Of a stretch of DNA of 64,000 bases, positions 10,286 through 20,213 are shown one piece after another. This DNA comes from Perkinsus olseni (Eukaryota; Perkinsozoa; Perkinsida), in contig JABANN010000128.1 in NCBI GenBank assembly GCA_013115125.1, positions 1 to 64,000 of the forward strand, given 5' to 3'. Position 1 is the first letter of the stretch. Every line of letters starts with the position of its first letter. The position numbers were made by a program, and so were the translations under genes. Under the pieces are notes generated by a model. The model searched no databases. It was not told the origin of the DNA and saw nothing but the letters and a program-made list of their open reading frames with translations.

Positions 10286-11110
10286 CTAGACCTCGGACTC
10301 GAGCCCTCGCGGCTGGATCATTGTACGACCACCGTCGTCTTTCTCAGACGCCCATTTTTCGCGGTCTGCTAAATCTCTTGCTTCTTTAAAAATCGTGTCA
10401 TACTTTCAGCACAGTTCATCGAGAGTGCCAAGCTCTCTCTGGATACCCAACCCCACCACGGAAAAGACTTTCCTGAACTTCTTAATGATGTCCTTCTTTT
10501 CTTCCGTCTGGTCTTTGTAAAGTCTCTCTACGAGAATGTTGAAAAGTATCGGATACGCAGGGAGTGTTTGTCGTTCTGCGCTTCTGATAGCCGCAGATCT
10601 CACATTATCAACAGCCGTGTAGAGACTTCCTCTTTCGTGGTGGAACTTCGATTGATCAAGCTCTTCGAGCGGATTCAGATCGGTATTCCAGCGGCCCGTG
10701 AGGGAATGCTAACAAGGGTTCGCAGGCTGGGTACTCGGGCCTGCACGCCTCCGGGAGGCCGCCATTCTTTGAGAAGCTACGACAAAAAAGGGCAGTATGC
10801 CGACGCGGGACCGTCCCATGGGGTGGCTTCGTGGCTCACCTCGTCTCGAACGCTTTCCTGTTACTATTCCTCGGGCATCCGAGGACGCGCGCGTTCCTAT
10901 GGCGTCGCCCATGAGGTCGAATTCCAGTAGCTGGGACCTCTCTGTGGCGGCTAGATTGTTGGTGAAGACGCAATATGTGGTGTTGGTTCGGAAGTTGAAG
11001 TACGTTGGAGCAGTGTTCACGTTAGTCCGAGTGATTCGCAGGAATCGTTCGGCCGTGTTGTTAGCCATTTCGGCGGACCATGCGGCCGGAAACACGAATC
11101 GGACGAGCAC
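10286..11110 (-). pseudogene. Family A secreted-type protein, copy A2, nonsense mutation
   Basis: The last exon is 10286-10708 (423 nt) and has an in-frame TGA at 10406-10408, exactly where A1 has TGG and A4 has GGT. The frame stays open on both sides (LGTLDELC, stop, KYDTIFKEA) and ends at the same EV-stop as A1. An upstream exon (about 10841-11080) carries a TNTTYCVF region homologous to A3 exon 2. Its donor (10839) is phase 1, which does not match a phase 0 start of the last exon, so either a small exon was missed or there is further decay. No signal-peptide exon was found. Unknown function. Confidence 0.6.
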
Positions 11111-12060
11111 ACAAATTTGTGCTCCAACGGTTGGAGCTTGCTCAGGGTAATCCTAAGACTGTGAGTTGGAAGAAGGTACGATAGCGGCTGTGTATTAATT
11201 AGTATACACTTCCAAGACGCTGCGAGCCACGCAAACGAATCATCCTTTCACTACCCCGGCTGCGAGATACCGGCCTCAGTAAGTATTATAGCGTCAAGAG
11301 AGTAGGGCAGTATAACTGCCCGTATCACCGTGTTATGGAGGGGTGGGTTCGACAGCCAAGTTAAGGCGTCGGATGGTGCCGCGAAGGAGAACTGTGCAGG
11401 CATACCTTGGAAACTGCATTGACACGCCCTCAGTCACGAATTAGTTGAACTCATAATATTGGTCAACTCATCTGTCTACTGCAGATGATATCTTTATGGT
11501 GATGTGTCATCGCTCTCCCGACAATTCGTGGAGTGATCGTGCGCCGAGTGCTGGTGACGAGATTGGGGCGCGTGAGATAATTTGATGAGAGATGATGAAG
11601 GTTGATGAAGATCTCATCTACGCCCTGTGTTGCCTTTTCCCGGAGCTTGAAGTTTCGTCATCTGGCTGAAAGAGCATGGCTGACTACGTCGGTGCTCTTC
11701 GTTTGTCCGTCCACTGTCTCGGTGCGAGTAGTCCTGTACATAACGCCGTACGAGTTGATGGGGAGTTACAAAATTGAATTGGGGCTGTAATGAAGTTGCC
11801 GACATGGCCGTGGAATATACTCATGTTACTACTAACAGTGTTGCGAGTGTCCGAAGCACGGTCGTCCAAGGAGTATTGTACCAAGTTTCGGAGGTGAGAC
11901 TTTTCCTTCTGAACTACTCGATCTTCCCTTGGGAAAACGCCCGTAGGCCAGGGCTGGCATTGAGCTGAAACTCACCTCTCACAGATATCGATCAAGGTGG
12001 CTGTTGAGCTGGGGCGTGAAGGGCGTCAATCCCACAGTTATCTTTCCTTCTCTGTCTATT
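11111..12060. other. Intergenic region upstream of the surface-protein pair
   Basis: About 950 bp with only short frames on both strands. The ATG at 12004 is in frame with the gene below but lacks a leader-like sequence. Nothing else recognised. Confidence 0.4.
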
Positions 12061-12957
12061 ATGTACCTCAAATGCATCGCCTTAACGGCCGGTCTGGCGG
12101 CTGCTACAGCGACGACCGATGCCGATGTGCTGCACGATCTGAATGACCGGTTCAACCTGGGCAAGCCTTCGGACGATATGGGCGAGGCTGGAGTTCTACT
12201 GCATCACTTCAGCAAGTCCCATGCTGGTCTCCTCGGCGAGCCTTGGCGTCCCTACACTCACGAGGAGTGTGCGCTGTACAAGTACCCTCGGTGTAACACT
12301 ACGGCTGACCGCTCCTGTGCCTACATCTCTAACAACCGCCGAAGGAACTATGAGGACGGCAACATCATCGTATTCTCTGTGGACATCGGCGGTATCATCT
12401 ACAACCCGTACAAGAACAATGCCATGTGCGTTTACTCGGAGGATGCCGGCTCGGATGACCGTACTAACCGCGGCTGCGGCTGCCATCAGAACGATCCCGA
12501 CTGTCTGGCGAGAGGCACTAATAATTCGTGTGTATTGGACCTCAAGGCTGGGGTGAAGGACCTGGATACCTGCTGGTGGGGTCCGGAGAACCTCAAGAAG
12601 ATGATGCATTTGCAGTCCTTCTCCATGTACAATGAAGTTGTCTTGGACACCGACCCCTGGATTGGTAACTTGCCGCACAGCATCGACGCCTTCTTTTACA
12701 TACCAGGAGCGGCCCAGCTTTGCGACACTTTAGATGCCTATGACACGTTCAAAGCGAAGTACCCCGACGCCAACGTCCCGCTGGTTGAGTTGGACATTGG
12801 TGCAGAGGAGTCGCCATTCACCTTGTCCAACTACTCGTCGCCGGCAGACGCTAGTTGTCCTGTTCACAAAACCGAGCCTTCTTCTGCGAAAGGAAGCTCT
12901 CTGTCTATCACCATCATCTTAGCCTCTTCACTCCTCGTTATTCTATGCTATCTGTAG
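12061..12957 (+). CDS. Secreted, GPI-anchored-type surface protein (tandem paralog 1)
   Basis: Single exon of 298 residues from ATG 12061, chosen because it opens with a signal peptide (MYLKCIALTAGLAAATA); the upstream ATG at 12004 would bury it. The mature part shares long conserved stretches with the next gene: LGEPWRPYT, DRSCAYISNN, GGIIYNPY, a GCGCHQ cysteine knot, CVLDLKAGV, CWWG, NEVVLD and AFFY. About 11 cysteines and several N-glycosylation sequons suggest an extracellular fold. The C-terminus (SSLSITIILASSLLVILCYL) is a hydrophobic tail after a Ser-rich linker, as in GPI signals. No named family was recognised, so the function is unknown. Confidence 0.8.
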   Translation: MYLKCIALTAGLAAATATTDADVLHDLNDRFNLGKPSDDMGEAGVLLHHFSKSHAGLLGEPWRPYTHEECALYKYPRCNTTADRSCAYISNNRRRNYEDGNIIVFSVDIGGIIYNPYKNNAMCVYSEDAGSDDRTNRGCGCHQNDPDCLARGTNNSCVLDLKAGVKDLDTCWWGPENLKKMMHLQSFSMYNEVVLDTDPWIGNLPHSIDAFFYIPGAAQLCDTLDAYDTFKAKYPDANVPLVELDIGAEESPFTLSNYSSPADASCPVHKTEPSSAKGSSLSITIILASSLLVILCYL

Positions 12958-13700
12958 TTCATAATGTTACTCGCACAACGGCCAGGTTCGGCTGTTCAAC
13001 GTGAGATTTGTACACAACGTTTGTGTGTTCCTATATCTGAGAGAATTTCACCCTCCCTCCTGCGGCAACGTCCGCAATGTTACTCAATGTACTCGCAAGG
13101 CCGACGTGTTGTGCTCGGTAGTGTAGATGATCGCCTTGTGGCAAAGGGATACACTGCTTGAACGCAAGACATGGATCGTACTCACCTGAAGATTATCTGA
13201 GCTAAGAACTCAGGTACAAACTCGGGACACTACGACACAACCAGCTGATGACAGCAGTATCCTCCTACACAAACGTGCTCCCCCCCTGTCTTCTCGTAGC
13301 AACGTGGTAAGAGACGCCTCGGGTGGATCGTGACACACACGTATGCGCGAGGGTGACACGGCGTCGTCCACAGTTCGTCGTATCTTGATTGAGATTCCCC
13401 TTCGTCTCAACAACATTCATATTCTCGTCTCATGGCTCCCTCGGATTGGGTGAACCTTTAATTGTGAACGGCGACAGCGAAAACTTACACAAAAATTTGC
13501 GTTGGAGACAATAGCTAATGACGCTCCCGAGTCTCCGGTCTGCGACGTCTGTAGCTCTGCGTCGGCCATCCAATACGTAGTCTCGTTCGGTTGAGTTACT
13601 TAACTTTGAGAGGAGCCCTTCATTTGTACACGAACTATGGAGAGGTCTGTGAGTCGCGAAGCAAAAACAACGCTACAGTCTGCCGTTACTCCCCTTTCTT
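12958..13700. other. Intergenic region between the surface-protein paralogs
   Basis: About 740 bp without supportable coding or RNA features. It presumably carries the promoter of the downstream paralog. Confidence 0.5.
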
Positions 13701-14636
13701 ATGTCTCGTTTCTTACTCTGCACTGCCTTTGCCGCCATCACCGTCCAAAGTAGAACGGTTGTCGAGGATGTCAACGAGAGGTTCATGAAGGGTCACGCGA
13801 CCGATGACGTCACTGCTTCTGGTGTCATTCTACACCATTTCAGCAATGCTCACGCTGTGGCCCTCGGCGAGCCCTGGAGGCCCTACACAGCAGAGGAATG
13901 TGCACAGCACGACTACTTCGGCTGTGATACCACCGGAGACCGTGCCTGCACTCTCATCAGCAATAACCAGACCAGGAACGATGAGGACGGAAGTATTCCG
14001 GTGTACTCAACCTCTGTCGGTGGTATCATTTTCAACCCCCAGAAATCTACGGTTATGTGCGCGTACTCCCAGGATGGCGCTACCGACGACCGTTATAATC
14101 GGGGATGTGGATGCCATCATGGCGATGAGGCCTGCGAGCAGAGGCATACCAACAACTCCTGCGTCCTCGACGTCAAGGCTGGTGTCGATGACTACAACGT
14201 GTGTTGGTGGGGGAAAGATGATTTGAAGCAGATGTTTGACCATCAAGAAGGCGTTTATAACGAAGTGGTGCTCGACGCTACGCCCTGGCTCAATAACCTT
14301 CCCGACAGCATCGAGGCATTCTTCTACGTCAAGGGCGCCGACAAGTTGAATGATACTATCGATGCATACCACACGTTCCTCAACTCCTATCCCGATGCAT
14401 GTGTCCCCTTAATAGAGATGGACATTCACGCAGATGATTCCCCCTTCTCATACAGTTCTCACATCAGTGACGGGAAGACCGACTGCGAGTCCACCATCAA
14501 TTACTCCCCCTCTGACGAGGAAGAGTCGACAACGTCAGCTCCAACAACCTCCTCGCCCACGTCTTCCGCCAACAGTATCAGCGGTTTCCTACCCCTCGTA
14601 GTAACAGTTGGCTTCATCAGTACATTACTAAGTTGA
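13701..14636 (+). CDS. Secreted, GPI-anchored-type surface protein (tandem paralog 2)
   Basis: Single exon of 311 residues. It begins with a signal peptide (MSRFLLCTAFAAITVQS) and matches the preceding gene over its whole length with the same cysteine pattern (GCGCHH, CVLDVKAGV, CWWG, NEVVLD, AFFY). Before the C-terminal hydrophobic segment it has a longer Ser/Thr-rich stalk (EESTTSAPTTSSPTSS), as in heavily glycosylated, membrane-tethered proteins. Head-to-tail placement points to tandem duplication. No function is assigned. Confidence 0.8.
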   Translation: MSRFLLCTAFAAITVQSRTVVEDVNERFMKGHATDDVTASGVILHHFSNAHAVALGEPWRPYTAEECAQHDYFGCDTTGDRACTLISNNQTRNDEDGSIPVYSTSVGGIIFNPQKSTVMCAYSQDGATDDRYNRGCGCHHGDEACEQRHTNNSCVLDVKAGVDDYNVCWWGKDDLKQMFDHQEGVYNEVVLDATPWLNNLPDSIEAFFYVKGADKLNDTIDAYHTFLNSYPDACVPLIEMDIHADDSPFSYSSHISDGKTDCESTINYSPSDEEESTTSAPTTSSPTSSANSISGFLPLVVTVGFISTLLS

Positions 14637-14942
14637 TTATTGATTCATATCATGATGATTTCACTCAACGTCTTGACGGTCCGGCTTACAAAGTTCAGCT
14701 CAGCTCGTTGAGAGCCAACAGGTCACTGCTTTCGTCAGCGACCGTTCCATTACCACTAGACTTGGTGTTGTATCATTCCAAGATTTGCGTTGGTTACTAT
14801 CGGGGAACTCAGAGCTGTAACCCGGCTATCGAATCGCGAGAACATGTTACAAGTACGTGTGGCATGGCAACAGCCTTAATAGAGCTCCATAATGAGGTGC
14901 TGTATCATGAAGCTGATGAAGACGCTGAAGACAACAGCAGCA
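14637..14942. other. Convergent intergenic spacer
   Basis: About 300 bp between the + surface protein and the - transporter 3' ends. No feature seen. Confidence 0.5.
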
Positions 14943-16067
14943 TCAAAGAGGAGAGAAGCAGCGCAAGCGGCTCACCTGACTATGCTTAGCAAAGCTGACA
15001 TACTCACGAATCGGTCGGGATAACCAAACTGAAACAGAGTCGTCCGAGGAGCGGGCAGAGGGCGAGTCGCTGACCTGGGCGCAAAGGTACATGATCATAG
15101 TGCTGGCTGGTGATAGCACAGCAAGGACGAGTGTAGCTCGTGGCAGAGGGCCCATCGGTAACCACATCCATAACAAGCTCGCTACAACACCCATGAGCAT
15201 GAGTCTGACACAGACAGCCGCGGTGACCATCCGCATAGCATGGACATCAGACGGCTGTATCTTGGCCGAGTAGACTCCGAGAAGAAGATACAAACAGGGC
15301 TTGAATGCCATGCCCAGGGTGTGCAGCGAGGCGGCCACCGGCTGTGGTGACGCTACACTGTAAAGATTGCAGAGGAGGCCTAGGACGAACGCTGGCAGGA
15401 TAGGCTGTACCAGAACACTGAGCACGATGGGGCGCCAAGATACGGTCGATCTCCTCTTCCGTAGCGGTGGCAGATCTGTATGCTGTAGGGCATCCCCAAC
15501 CTTATCCGAGCGCATCTCACGCATGGCATGCAGGCTGTCGTCATCTAACTCCGGCAAGACGCTTCTGTCGCCTCCACGAGGAGCGAAGTAGGCCGCGGTG
15601 GCCCAGAGGAGGCCTTGGCAAATCCACACATTCCCACCGATATCCCACAGCAAGCAAGCAGCCACTGACCGCTCGCCGAAGCGCGAGTCAGCTGCCAGGC
15701 GAGGGTACAGGAAGCTGAGCAGTGCCCCCTGTGCGCTCATGCAAAGCCATCCACGAATCTGTCGATCGGCTACTCGAAGAAACAGCATCGCGGTGACCAC
15801 CGCCATGACGGTGTGTGTGGCGAAGGAGTAGGCCGCTACCGGTAAAAGGGTGGTGTCGATTGGTGAGGCGCCCCACATGGACTGCAGCACGTAGCACGGT
15901 AAGAGGATGTTGAAGGTGACCTTCCGCAGGGCAGTCGAGTGATCTTCGTGCCATACAGGACAGTGGAGCTGCAGCCACAACCCCAAAGCGAGTATGGTGA
16001 TCAACGTGACCAGAGGGGACTGCCAAAAGGTGTCAGAGTGGGGCCTGAAGTAGGGCCACCGGGTCTG
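14943..16067 (-). CDS. Auxin-efflux-carrier/AEC-type membrane transporter
   Basis: About 370 residues open from about 16067 (acceptor TTAG or CAG just upstream) to a stop at 14943. It shows AEC-family organisation: an N-terminal helix pair including FNILLPCYVLQSMWG, helices around VAAYSFATHTVMAVVTAMLF and CLLWDIGGNVWICQGLLW, a hydrophilic central loop (about residues 145-195), then a second helix bundle (VLSVLVQPILPAFVLGLLCNL, MAFKPCLYLLLGVY, MVTAAVCVRLMLMGVVASLLW) ending LAVLSPASTMIMYLCAQ. The last about 40 residues are unlike the family; an intron after CAQ is possible. The first coding exon is not certain. Substrate unknown. Confidence 0.7.
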   Translation of the reverse strand, partial: QTRWPYFRPHSDTFWQSPLVTLITILALGLWLQLHCPVWHEDHSTALRKVTFNILLPCYVLQSMWGASPIDTTLLPVAAYSFATHTVMAVVTAMLFLRVADRQIRGWLCMSAQGALLSFLYPRLAADSRFGERSVAACLLWDIGGNVWICQGLLWATAAYFAPRGGDRSVLPELDDDSLHAMREMRSDKVGDALQHTDLPPLRKRRSTVSWRPIVLSVLVQPILPAFVLGLLCNLYSVASPQPVAASLHTLGMAFKPCLYLLLGVYSAKIQPSDVHAMRMVTAAVCVRLMLMGVVASLLWMWLPMGPLPRATLVLAVLSPASTMIMYLCAQVSDSPSARSSDDSVSVWLSRPIREYVSFAKHSQVSRLRCFSPL

Positions 16068-16087
16068 CTAAGCACCTTCTCTTTGAC

Positions 16088-16219
16088 CTACGCTCCGCCT
16101 GTCAACAGGACATTCCTCGGCACCGCGAAGACTGGGGGAGGGGGAGGCTGTATGAAGTCGGCATCAAGGTCCTCCAGCCACTCTTCCTTCGGGTAGAACT
16201 TCATACCCGCCTGCAACGG
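16088..16219 (-). other. Small open frame between SET gene and transporter
   Basis: Starts MMPLQAGMKFYPKEEWLE, contains a Pro run, and ends shortly after VLLTGG. It may be the first exon of the transporter (donor at GTAGGT near 16090), but the phase does not close with the next acceptor. It could also be an alternative 3' exon of the SET gene, whose own C-terminus also has GMMP. Confidence 0.3.
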
Positions 16220-16270
16220 CATCATCCCACGGGCACGACTAACGCAACAACGCCGAAGAGGAAGAGAAGG

Positions 16271-16915
16271 CTAGATCTCAATACCGTGGAAGGGCATCAT
16301 CCCAATACAGCTTGGAGATCCACACAGACACTTCCGTTTTCGCTCTCCATCCGGCACTGCCGTACCGCCGCCGTAGTCGAAGGTGATCTCCTCCCCCAAG
16401 GCGATGTCCCTCAGCGACATCAGCACCACCATGGGCAAGCCTCCTGGCCGCCGGGTAACGCAGGGCTCTGTATTACCACCACCACAGCGATGGTTAGCGA
16501 ACCTGCCCAGCGACCCGAAGTAGCGGGCGTCGACGTGAGTCCAGACGGCCTTCAGAGGCCCTTGGAAATGTTCACACACGCTGAGCAAGTAGTTGTCCGG
16601 CAGATCGGCGACACTAGCCTCCCGCACTCGACGTGTAGCCTCCCGCGTAGAGAGGAGTTCCCCAGCATAGAACGCTACTATCTTCCCTTTCCTGATCGAC
16701 TTAGTCGCGAAGAGCCCGGAGCCTTTGCCACCAGCATCCCTGACAGCAACGTCGAAGGCCTCGCTCCGTCGGCATTGGTCGCATCCTCCGCAATACACCA
16801 GCAGCCCCGTGCTCGGGTCGGTATTACAGGGCGATCCTTCGGGTACAGTGAGCCACTGGAGGTCCTCCTCACTTTCTGGAGAGACTATATTCTCGAAGAC
16901 ATACGTAAAGCTCAT
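16271..16915 (-). CDS. SET-domain lysine methyltransferase
   Basis: Single exon of 214 residues from ATG 16915. The order is: short N-terminus, a cysteine cluster (CGGCDQCRR, pre-SET-like), then the SET domain with GKGSGLFATKSIRKGKIVAFYAGE, GRFANHRCGGGNTEP (the N-H motif that binds AdoMet) and GEEITFDYG (catalytic Tyr region), and a post-SET CLCGSPSC zinc motif. This is the arrangement of KMT1-like/SETMAR-like enzymes acting on histone lysines, although cytosolic substrates are possible. Length is short but all core SET motifs are present. Confidence 0.88.
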   Translation of the reverse strand: MSFTYVFENIVSPESEEDLQWLTVPEGSPCNTDPSTGLLVYCGGCDQCRRSEAFDVAVRDAGGKGSGLFATKSIRKGKIVAFYAGELLSTREATRRVREASVADLPDNYLLSVCEHFQGPLKAVWTHVDARYFGSLGRFANHRCGGGNTEPCVTRRPGGLPMVVLMSLRDIALGEEITFDYGGGTAVPDGERKRKCLCGSPSCIGMMPFHGIEI

Positions 16916-17025
16916 AAAAACTAAGAGCACACATCAGCCCGAGAAGTGCAGATATTGAACTCAGGCACGATTGTAGCGAGAAAATCAGCCGCCCTCGTCA
17001 CACTCATCGAGCATCGACTAGTTTC

Positions 17026-18213
17026 TCAAGGTGACTCCCCCGTCTGCTCCTTCGTCGACGCTTCTATCTTACGCACCTTATCCTCTAGACGGGCTTGCCT
17101 GACGGCGACGTCGTGAACTGCTGCGCGCACCTGTTAGAGAACGTAGTAATGCCTGCCTCGGACAAGACGCCTGGCACGAGAAAAGTCTACTCAACACACA
17201 TTCAGACTACAATTTTCCGCCGAGATATCCGATGTTGACGCTGGCACTTGCCATAGAACCCAATGGTTCTGATACGGGCGTCCTATCTCACAACCGAATC
17301 TGTCTCGGCCGTCCGGAGATAGCATCCAAGTACCATCCGGCGAGTATTTTACCGATTCAAAACTGATGGGGAAGCTCTACGCAGCGAGGACGTGAGGAGA
17401 TGACCAAGGAAAATCCCGAATGAAGCTCGTCGTTACTACTCTCCTGAGAACTCCAATGAGCAGACATGAGACTCTAAGGGAGCCTCACGCCAACCACTTG
17501 CGTGTCAGTGCCATCTCAGGAATCATCCCAGGTGGCAGGCACCGAGAGACGATCATACTGAGACACTCTGATGCGATTCAGTTTGTAAGCTTCCGAGATG
17601 TCTCGGTATGGTACAGTTGTACGGGTTCGGATTTGGCAGAGTCGGCAGGCATTCACGCCCCACGTGACGGCACGCTGCTGCGAGATGTTACCAATGACAA
17701 CATTGCTGTGTGGGGATGTGTGAGGTACGACGGTCCTCCTATGCGCCTACAACTAGCGTCAACACCGGATACCTCGCCCGAAAATAAAGAAAAGATAGGA
17801 TGCGTTCTAGTACAGGACCTGCGAGACGTGCTTAGCAACCCTTCACAATGAGAGGTACAGTTGAGAGGTTCTTATTCCCATTGACGGCGACACTTAGCGG
17901 GTAGTCCCCTAACCCCCCTTCATCCCTCTAGTACCTCATCCGTCATCCCCTGTAGTTGTACAAAGATGAGGTAGAAGCCGAGCGCAGAGGCTAGTGTAAA
18001 GCCACCAGTAAAGCTCCTCATCCGAGCGAAGAGACCGGGACCCGAGCGAGCCCCACCAGCAACCTTCGTGGTCGTCGCAGAGGCCGCCTTAGTAGTAGAA
18101 GCAGCGGCAGCAGCGGTGGGAGCAGCAGCAGCCCCTGTCGCCTTAGCGGCGGTTGTGCAGAATGCACGGTAGAGACCACGGTTCACGAGTCCACGAGAGA
18201 TCATACCAATCAT
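17026..18213 (-). CDS. Small mitochondrial membrane protein with C-terminal coiled coil (proposed two-exon gene)
   Basis: Exon 1, 17935-18213, encodes a presequence (RGLVNRGLYRAFCTT), a long Ala/Thr-rich linker, an FARMRSF basic patch and one membrane helix (FTLASALGFYLIFV). Reading straight through ends at a stop at 17920 after VLEG (97 residues). A donor GTACTAG at 17934 would join in phase 0 to 17026-17130, which adds VRAAVHDVAVRQARLEDKVRKIEA, a good coiled coil. That layout (leader, one helix, coiled coil) suits a mitochondrial inner-membrane protein, but it needs an intron of about 800 nt, long for this window. No family name is claimed. Confidence 0.5.
17420..17851 (+). CDS. Hypothetical open frame, 143 codons
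   Basis: Open on + within the proposed long intron of the minus-strand gene around it. No leader, domain or splice support was recognised. Amino-acid composition is ordinary and the C-terminal part (KEKIGCVLVQDLRDVL) looks helix-like. It may be a real exon or chance. Confidence 0.25.
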   Translation: MKLVVTTLLRTPMSRHETLREPHANHLRVSAISGIIPGGRHRETIILRHSDAIQFVSFRDVSVWYSCTGSDLAESAGIHAPRDGTLLRDVTNDNIAVWGCVRYDGPPMRLQLASTPDTSPENKEKIGCVLVQDLRDVLSNPSQ

Positions 18214-18446
18214 CGTAAAAATACCAAAAACCTAGAACACATCGCTCTTAACGTCCCGACGCTACACTCACTCAGCGACAGTGGGATAGTGAGCGTGTAT
18301 AAGACCGAGATGAGCCACTGCCGCCCACCAGCAGGGCTCTGCTATAGCTAACCAGGACACCACCCTCATACGATCGAGGCTCAGACGCAACACCCAGAGT
18401 AGAACGGAAGCTTCTCATGTCAGCTCCACAGTGAAGCGAGAGACGG

Positions 18447-19898
18447 TTACAAGACGTTACGATCAAGTATAAGGGACCCTGTAGGGGTGGACGAGACAAT
18501 CCGATGGGCATCTCTGAGTACAGCACTAGTCCACTGCCAGAGCCGTTCTCGGAGGTCCGCATCACACGTCCACCAGTAGGCGGTATCGTGGTACCAGTCC
18601 AAACGAAGACCTAGGGGATCATAGTACCTTGACAAGGCGGCAAGCTGGTCACTGGTGTACGCTTCCCATTCGCGGTCCCCCAGCGTGCAGGGATGCCCGC
18701 AGCTACACTCTCTCAGCCACGAGCATCGGGAAGAATGCGATTCCGACGTCTCAAAGCGGGTAAGGGTCAGTTGAATCAGAAATATAGTGTGAGTGTAGTA
18801 CACTGCTACAGCGTCAGACACAGTGGGTCACAGTCCTCTTAGATGCCGTAGACATGAGCTGCGACCGACTCTGCCAAATAGCTAACCCTTGCCTACGCTC
18901 TACTACTATGCCACGACGTGGGCTAGCGCAGATTATCGACTACTCACACCACTGTCGAGCTGCAAACGATCTCACCCGTCCGTCTGAGCCGTTGAGTCCA
19001 GCAAGGGTGCCAGGACCGACAAAGCTCCCTCACGCGGTGTCGCCGAGAATAAGGAGGGCATATAGAGCTGGTACCAGGCAAAGGGAGTGGTCACTACGCC
19101 CGGGTTAACGGCGTTAACGATGAACTTGGACGGGTACGCACCCTCCAATCGAGAGGCAAGAGCACGGACGTAGACAGCGTTCGCTAACTTCCTGCTTGCG
19201 TAGGCCTGGAAGTAGAATCCAAAAGACCCGGGGGTGGAATTGAACCGGATACCTTCCGCATAAGAAAAGACATGTGCTGAGCTCGACACGAAGACAACTC
19301 TAGGACGCTGACTAGCCAACATAAGAGGCATGAGCAGCTCCAAGAGATACGCATGGCCGAGGTGGTGCACCGCCATCATCCTCTCAATGCCAAGCTCCCC
19401 TTCCTCGTACCCAAAAGACATTTTACCGGCATTAAGGAGCACTGAGTCGATCCTCTCTACGCCCAGGTCAGATAGCGATCGCACGAACTCACGGATGGAG
19501 GAGAAACTGGCCAGATCGAGCGAGGAAGGGGCAGCGACACCGGGTCCTAGAGAGTTCTCTATGCTCTTCAGCCTAGCCCGACTACCCCGAGTGCCCAGTA
19601 CCACACGAGCTCCTCTTTCCGCCATCAGCTTTGCAGCCTCATGGCCGATGCCGCTGGACGCGCCGGTGATGAGTATCGTGGTCCCGGTGAGGTTATCAGG
19701 TAGGTCAGAAAAAGCATAGTGCTGACGAGAATTGAAGAAGGGCACGCTATTTAAGGCAGTCCGAACTCTGATCGGCAGGAAGCCTCGACTGGTGATCATG
19801 TCGAAGGTAGCCAGCATTGTCGCTAACACCACAACAACCACAGCCAAGAGGAGGCTAAGACAGCTCATGCTGAGGCAGCGGGGGCCGATGGGAGGCAT
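18447..19898 (-). CDS. Short-chain dehydrogenase/reductase, membrane-anchored (array copy 1)
   Basis: Two exons: 18976-19898 and 18447-18627 (phase 2), about 367 residues. An N-terminal hydrophobic anchor (LSLLLAVVVVVLATML) precedes a Rossmann domain with TGASSGIG (NADP(H) binding), LLNAGK, SSSAH (catalytic Ser) and YASRK (catalytic Tyr/Lys), as in retinol-dehydrogenase/WWOX-type SDRs. Exon 2 gives the conserved C-terminal tail (DTAYWWTC, LWQW). It is the most divergent member: it lacks the nearly identical block shared by copies 2-6, and its N-terminus resembles copy 6. Substrate unknown. ATG 19898 is chosen by analogy to copy 6; an ATG at 19868 is also possible. Confidence 0.88.
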
Positions 19899-20213
19899 GG
19901 AAATGGAGAGGAGACTAGCCTGATGGCCGGCTGCACGATGGGCTTCCTGACGCGAGGACTGGCGAGTTCCCACCAGAAGCTTTCTCGGAGGAAGGAGGAT
20001 GGGGACCGACCCCCTCCCACCAAAGAAGGGAGAAGGAAGGATGAGGCCGTAATACAGTCTTAAAGCACCCTTATGCATCCACAGCGTCACAGCGAAACAC
20101 GCGGGTACACAAAGAGCTACTCGACAAACCCGGACAAGCAGGTTGAGCACTAACACAACATCCTTCCTTCCAGAACAAGGGAAACCCAAGAATAAACAAA
20201 TACGCTTTGATAT

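Larger units (their letters stand above)
8070..10830. repeat. Duplicated block, copy 2 (partner 110-2900)
   Basis: Second copy of the tRNA-like/ISCA2/family A block. The offset is 7878 at the ISCA2 start and 7884 from exon 1's end, owing to a 6-nt in-frame insertion in exon 1. Similarity fades after about 10,790-10,830. Confidence 0.8.

Noticed and set aside
9719-10372. 217-codon + open frame as a gene of its own
   Set aside because: The homologous region of the first block copy is broken into shorter frames and no start or domain is seen; kept only as unresolved sequence.
10406-10408. TGA as recoded tryptophan or selenocysteine
   Set aside because: TGA is used as a normal stop elsewhere in the window (for example DNAAF1, POLR3K, calcineurin copy 1) and no recoding element was recognised; a nonsense mutation is simpler.
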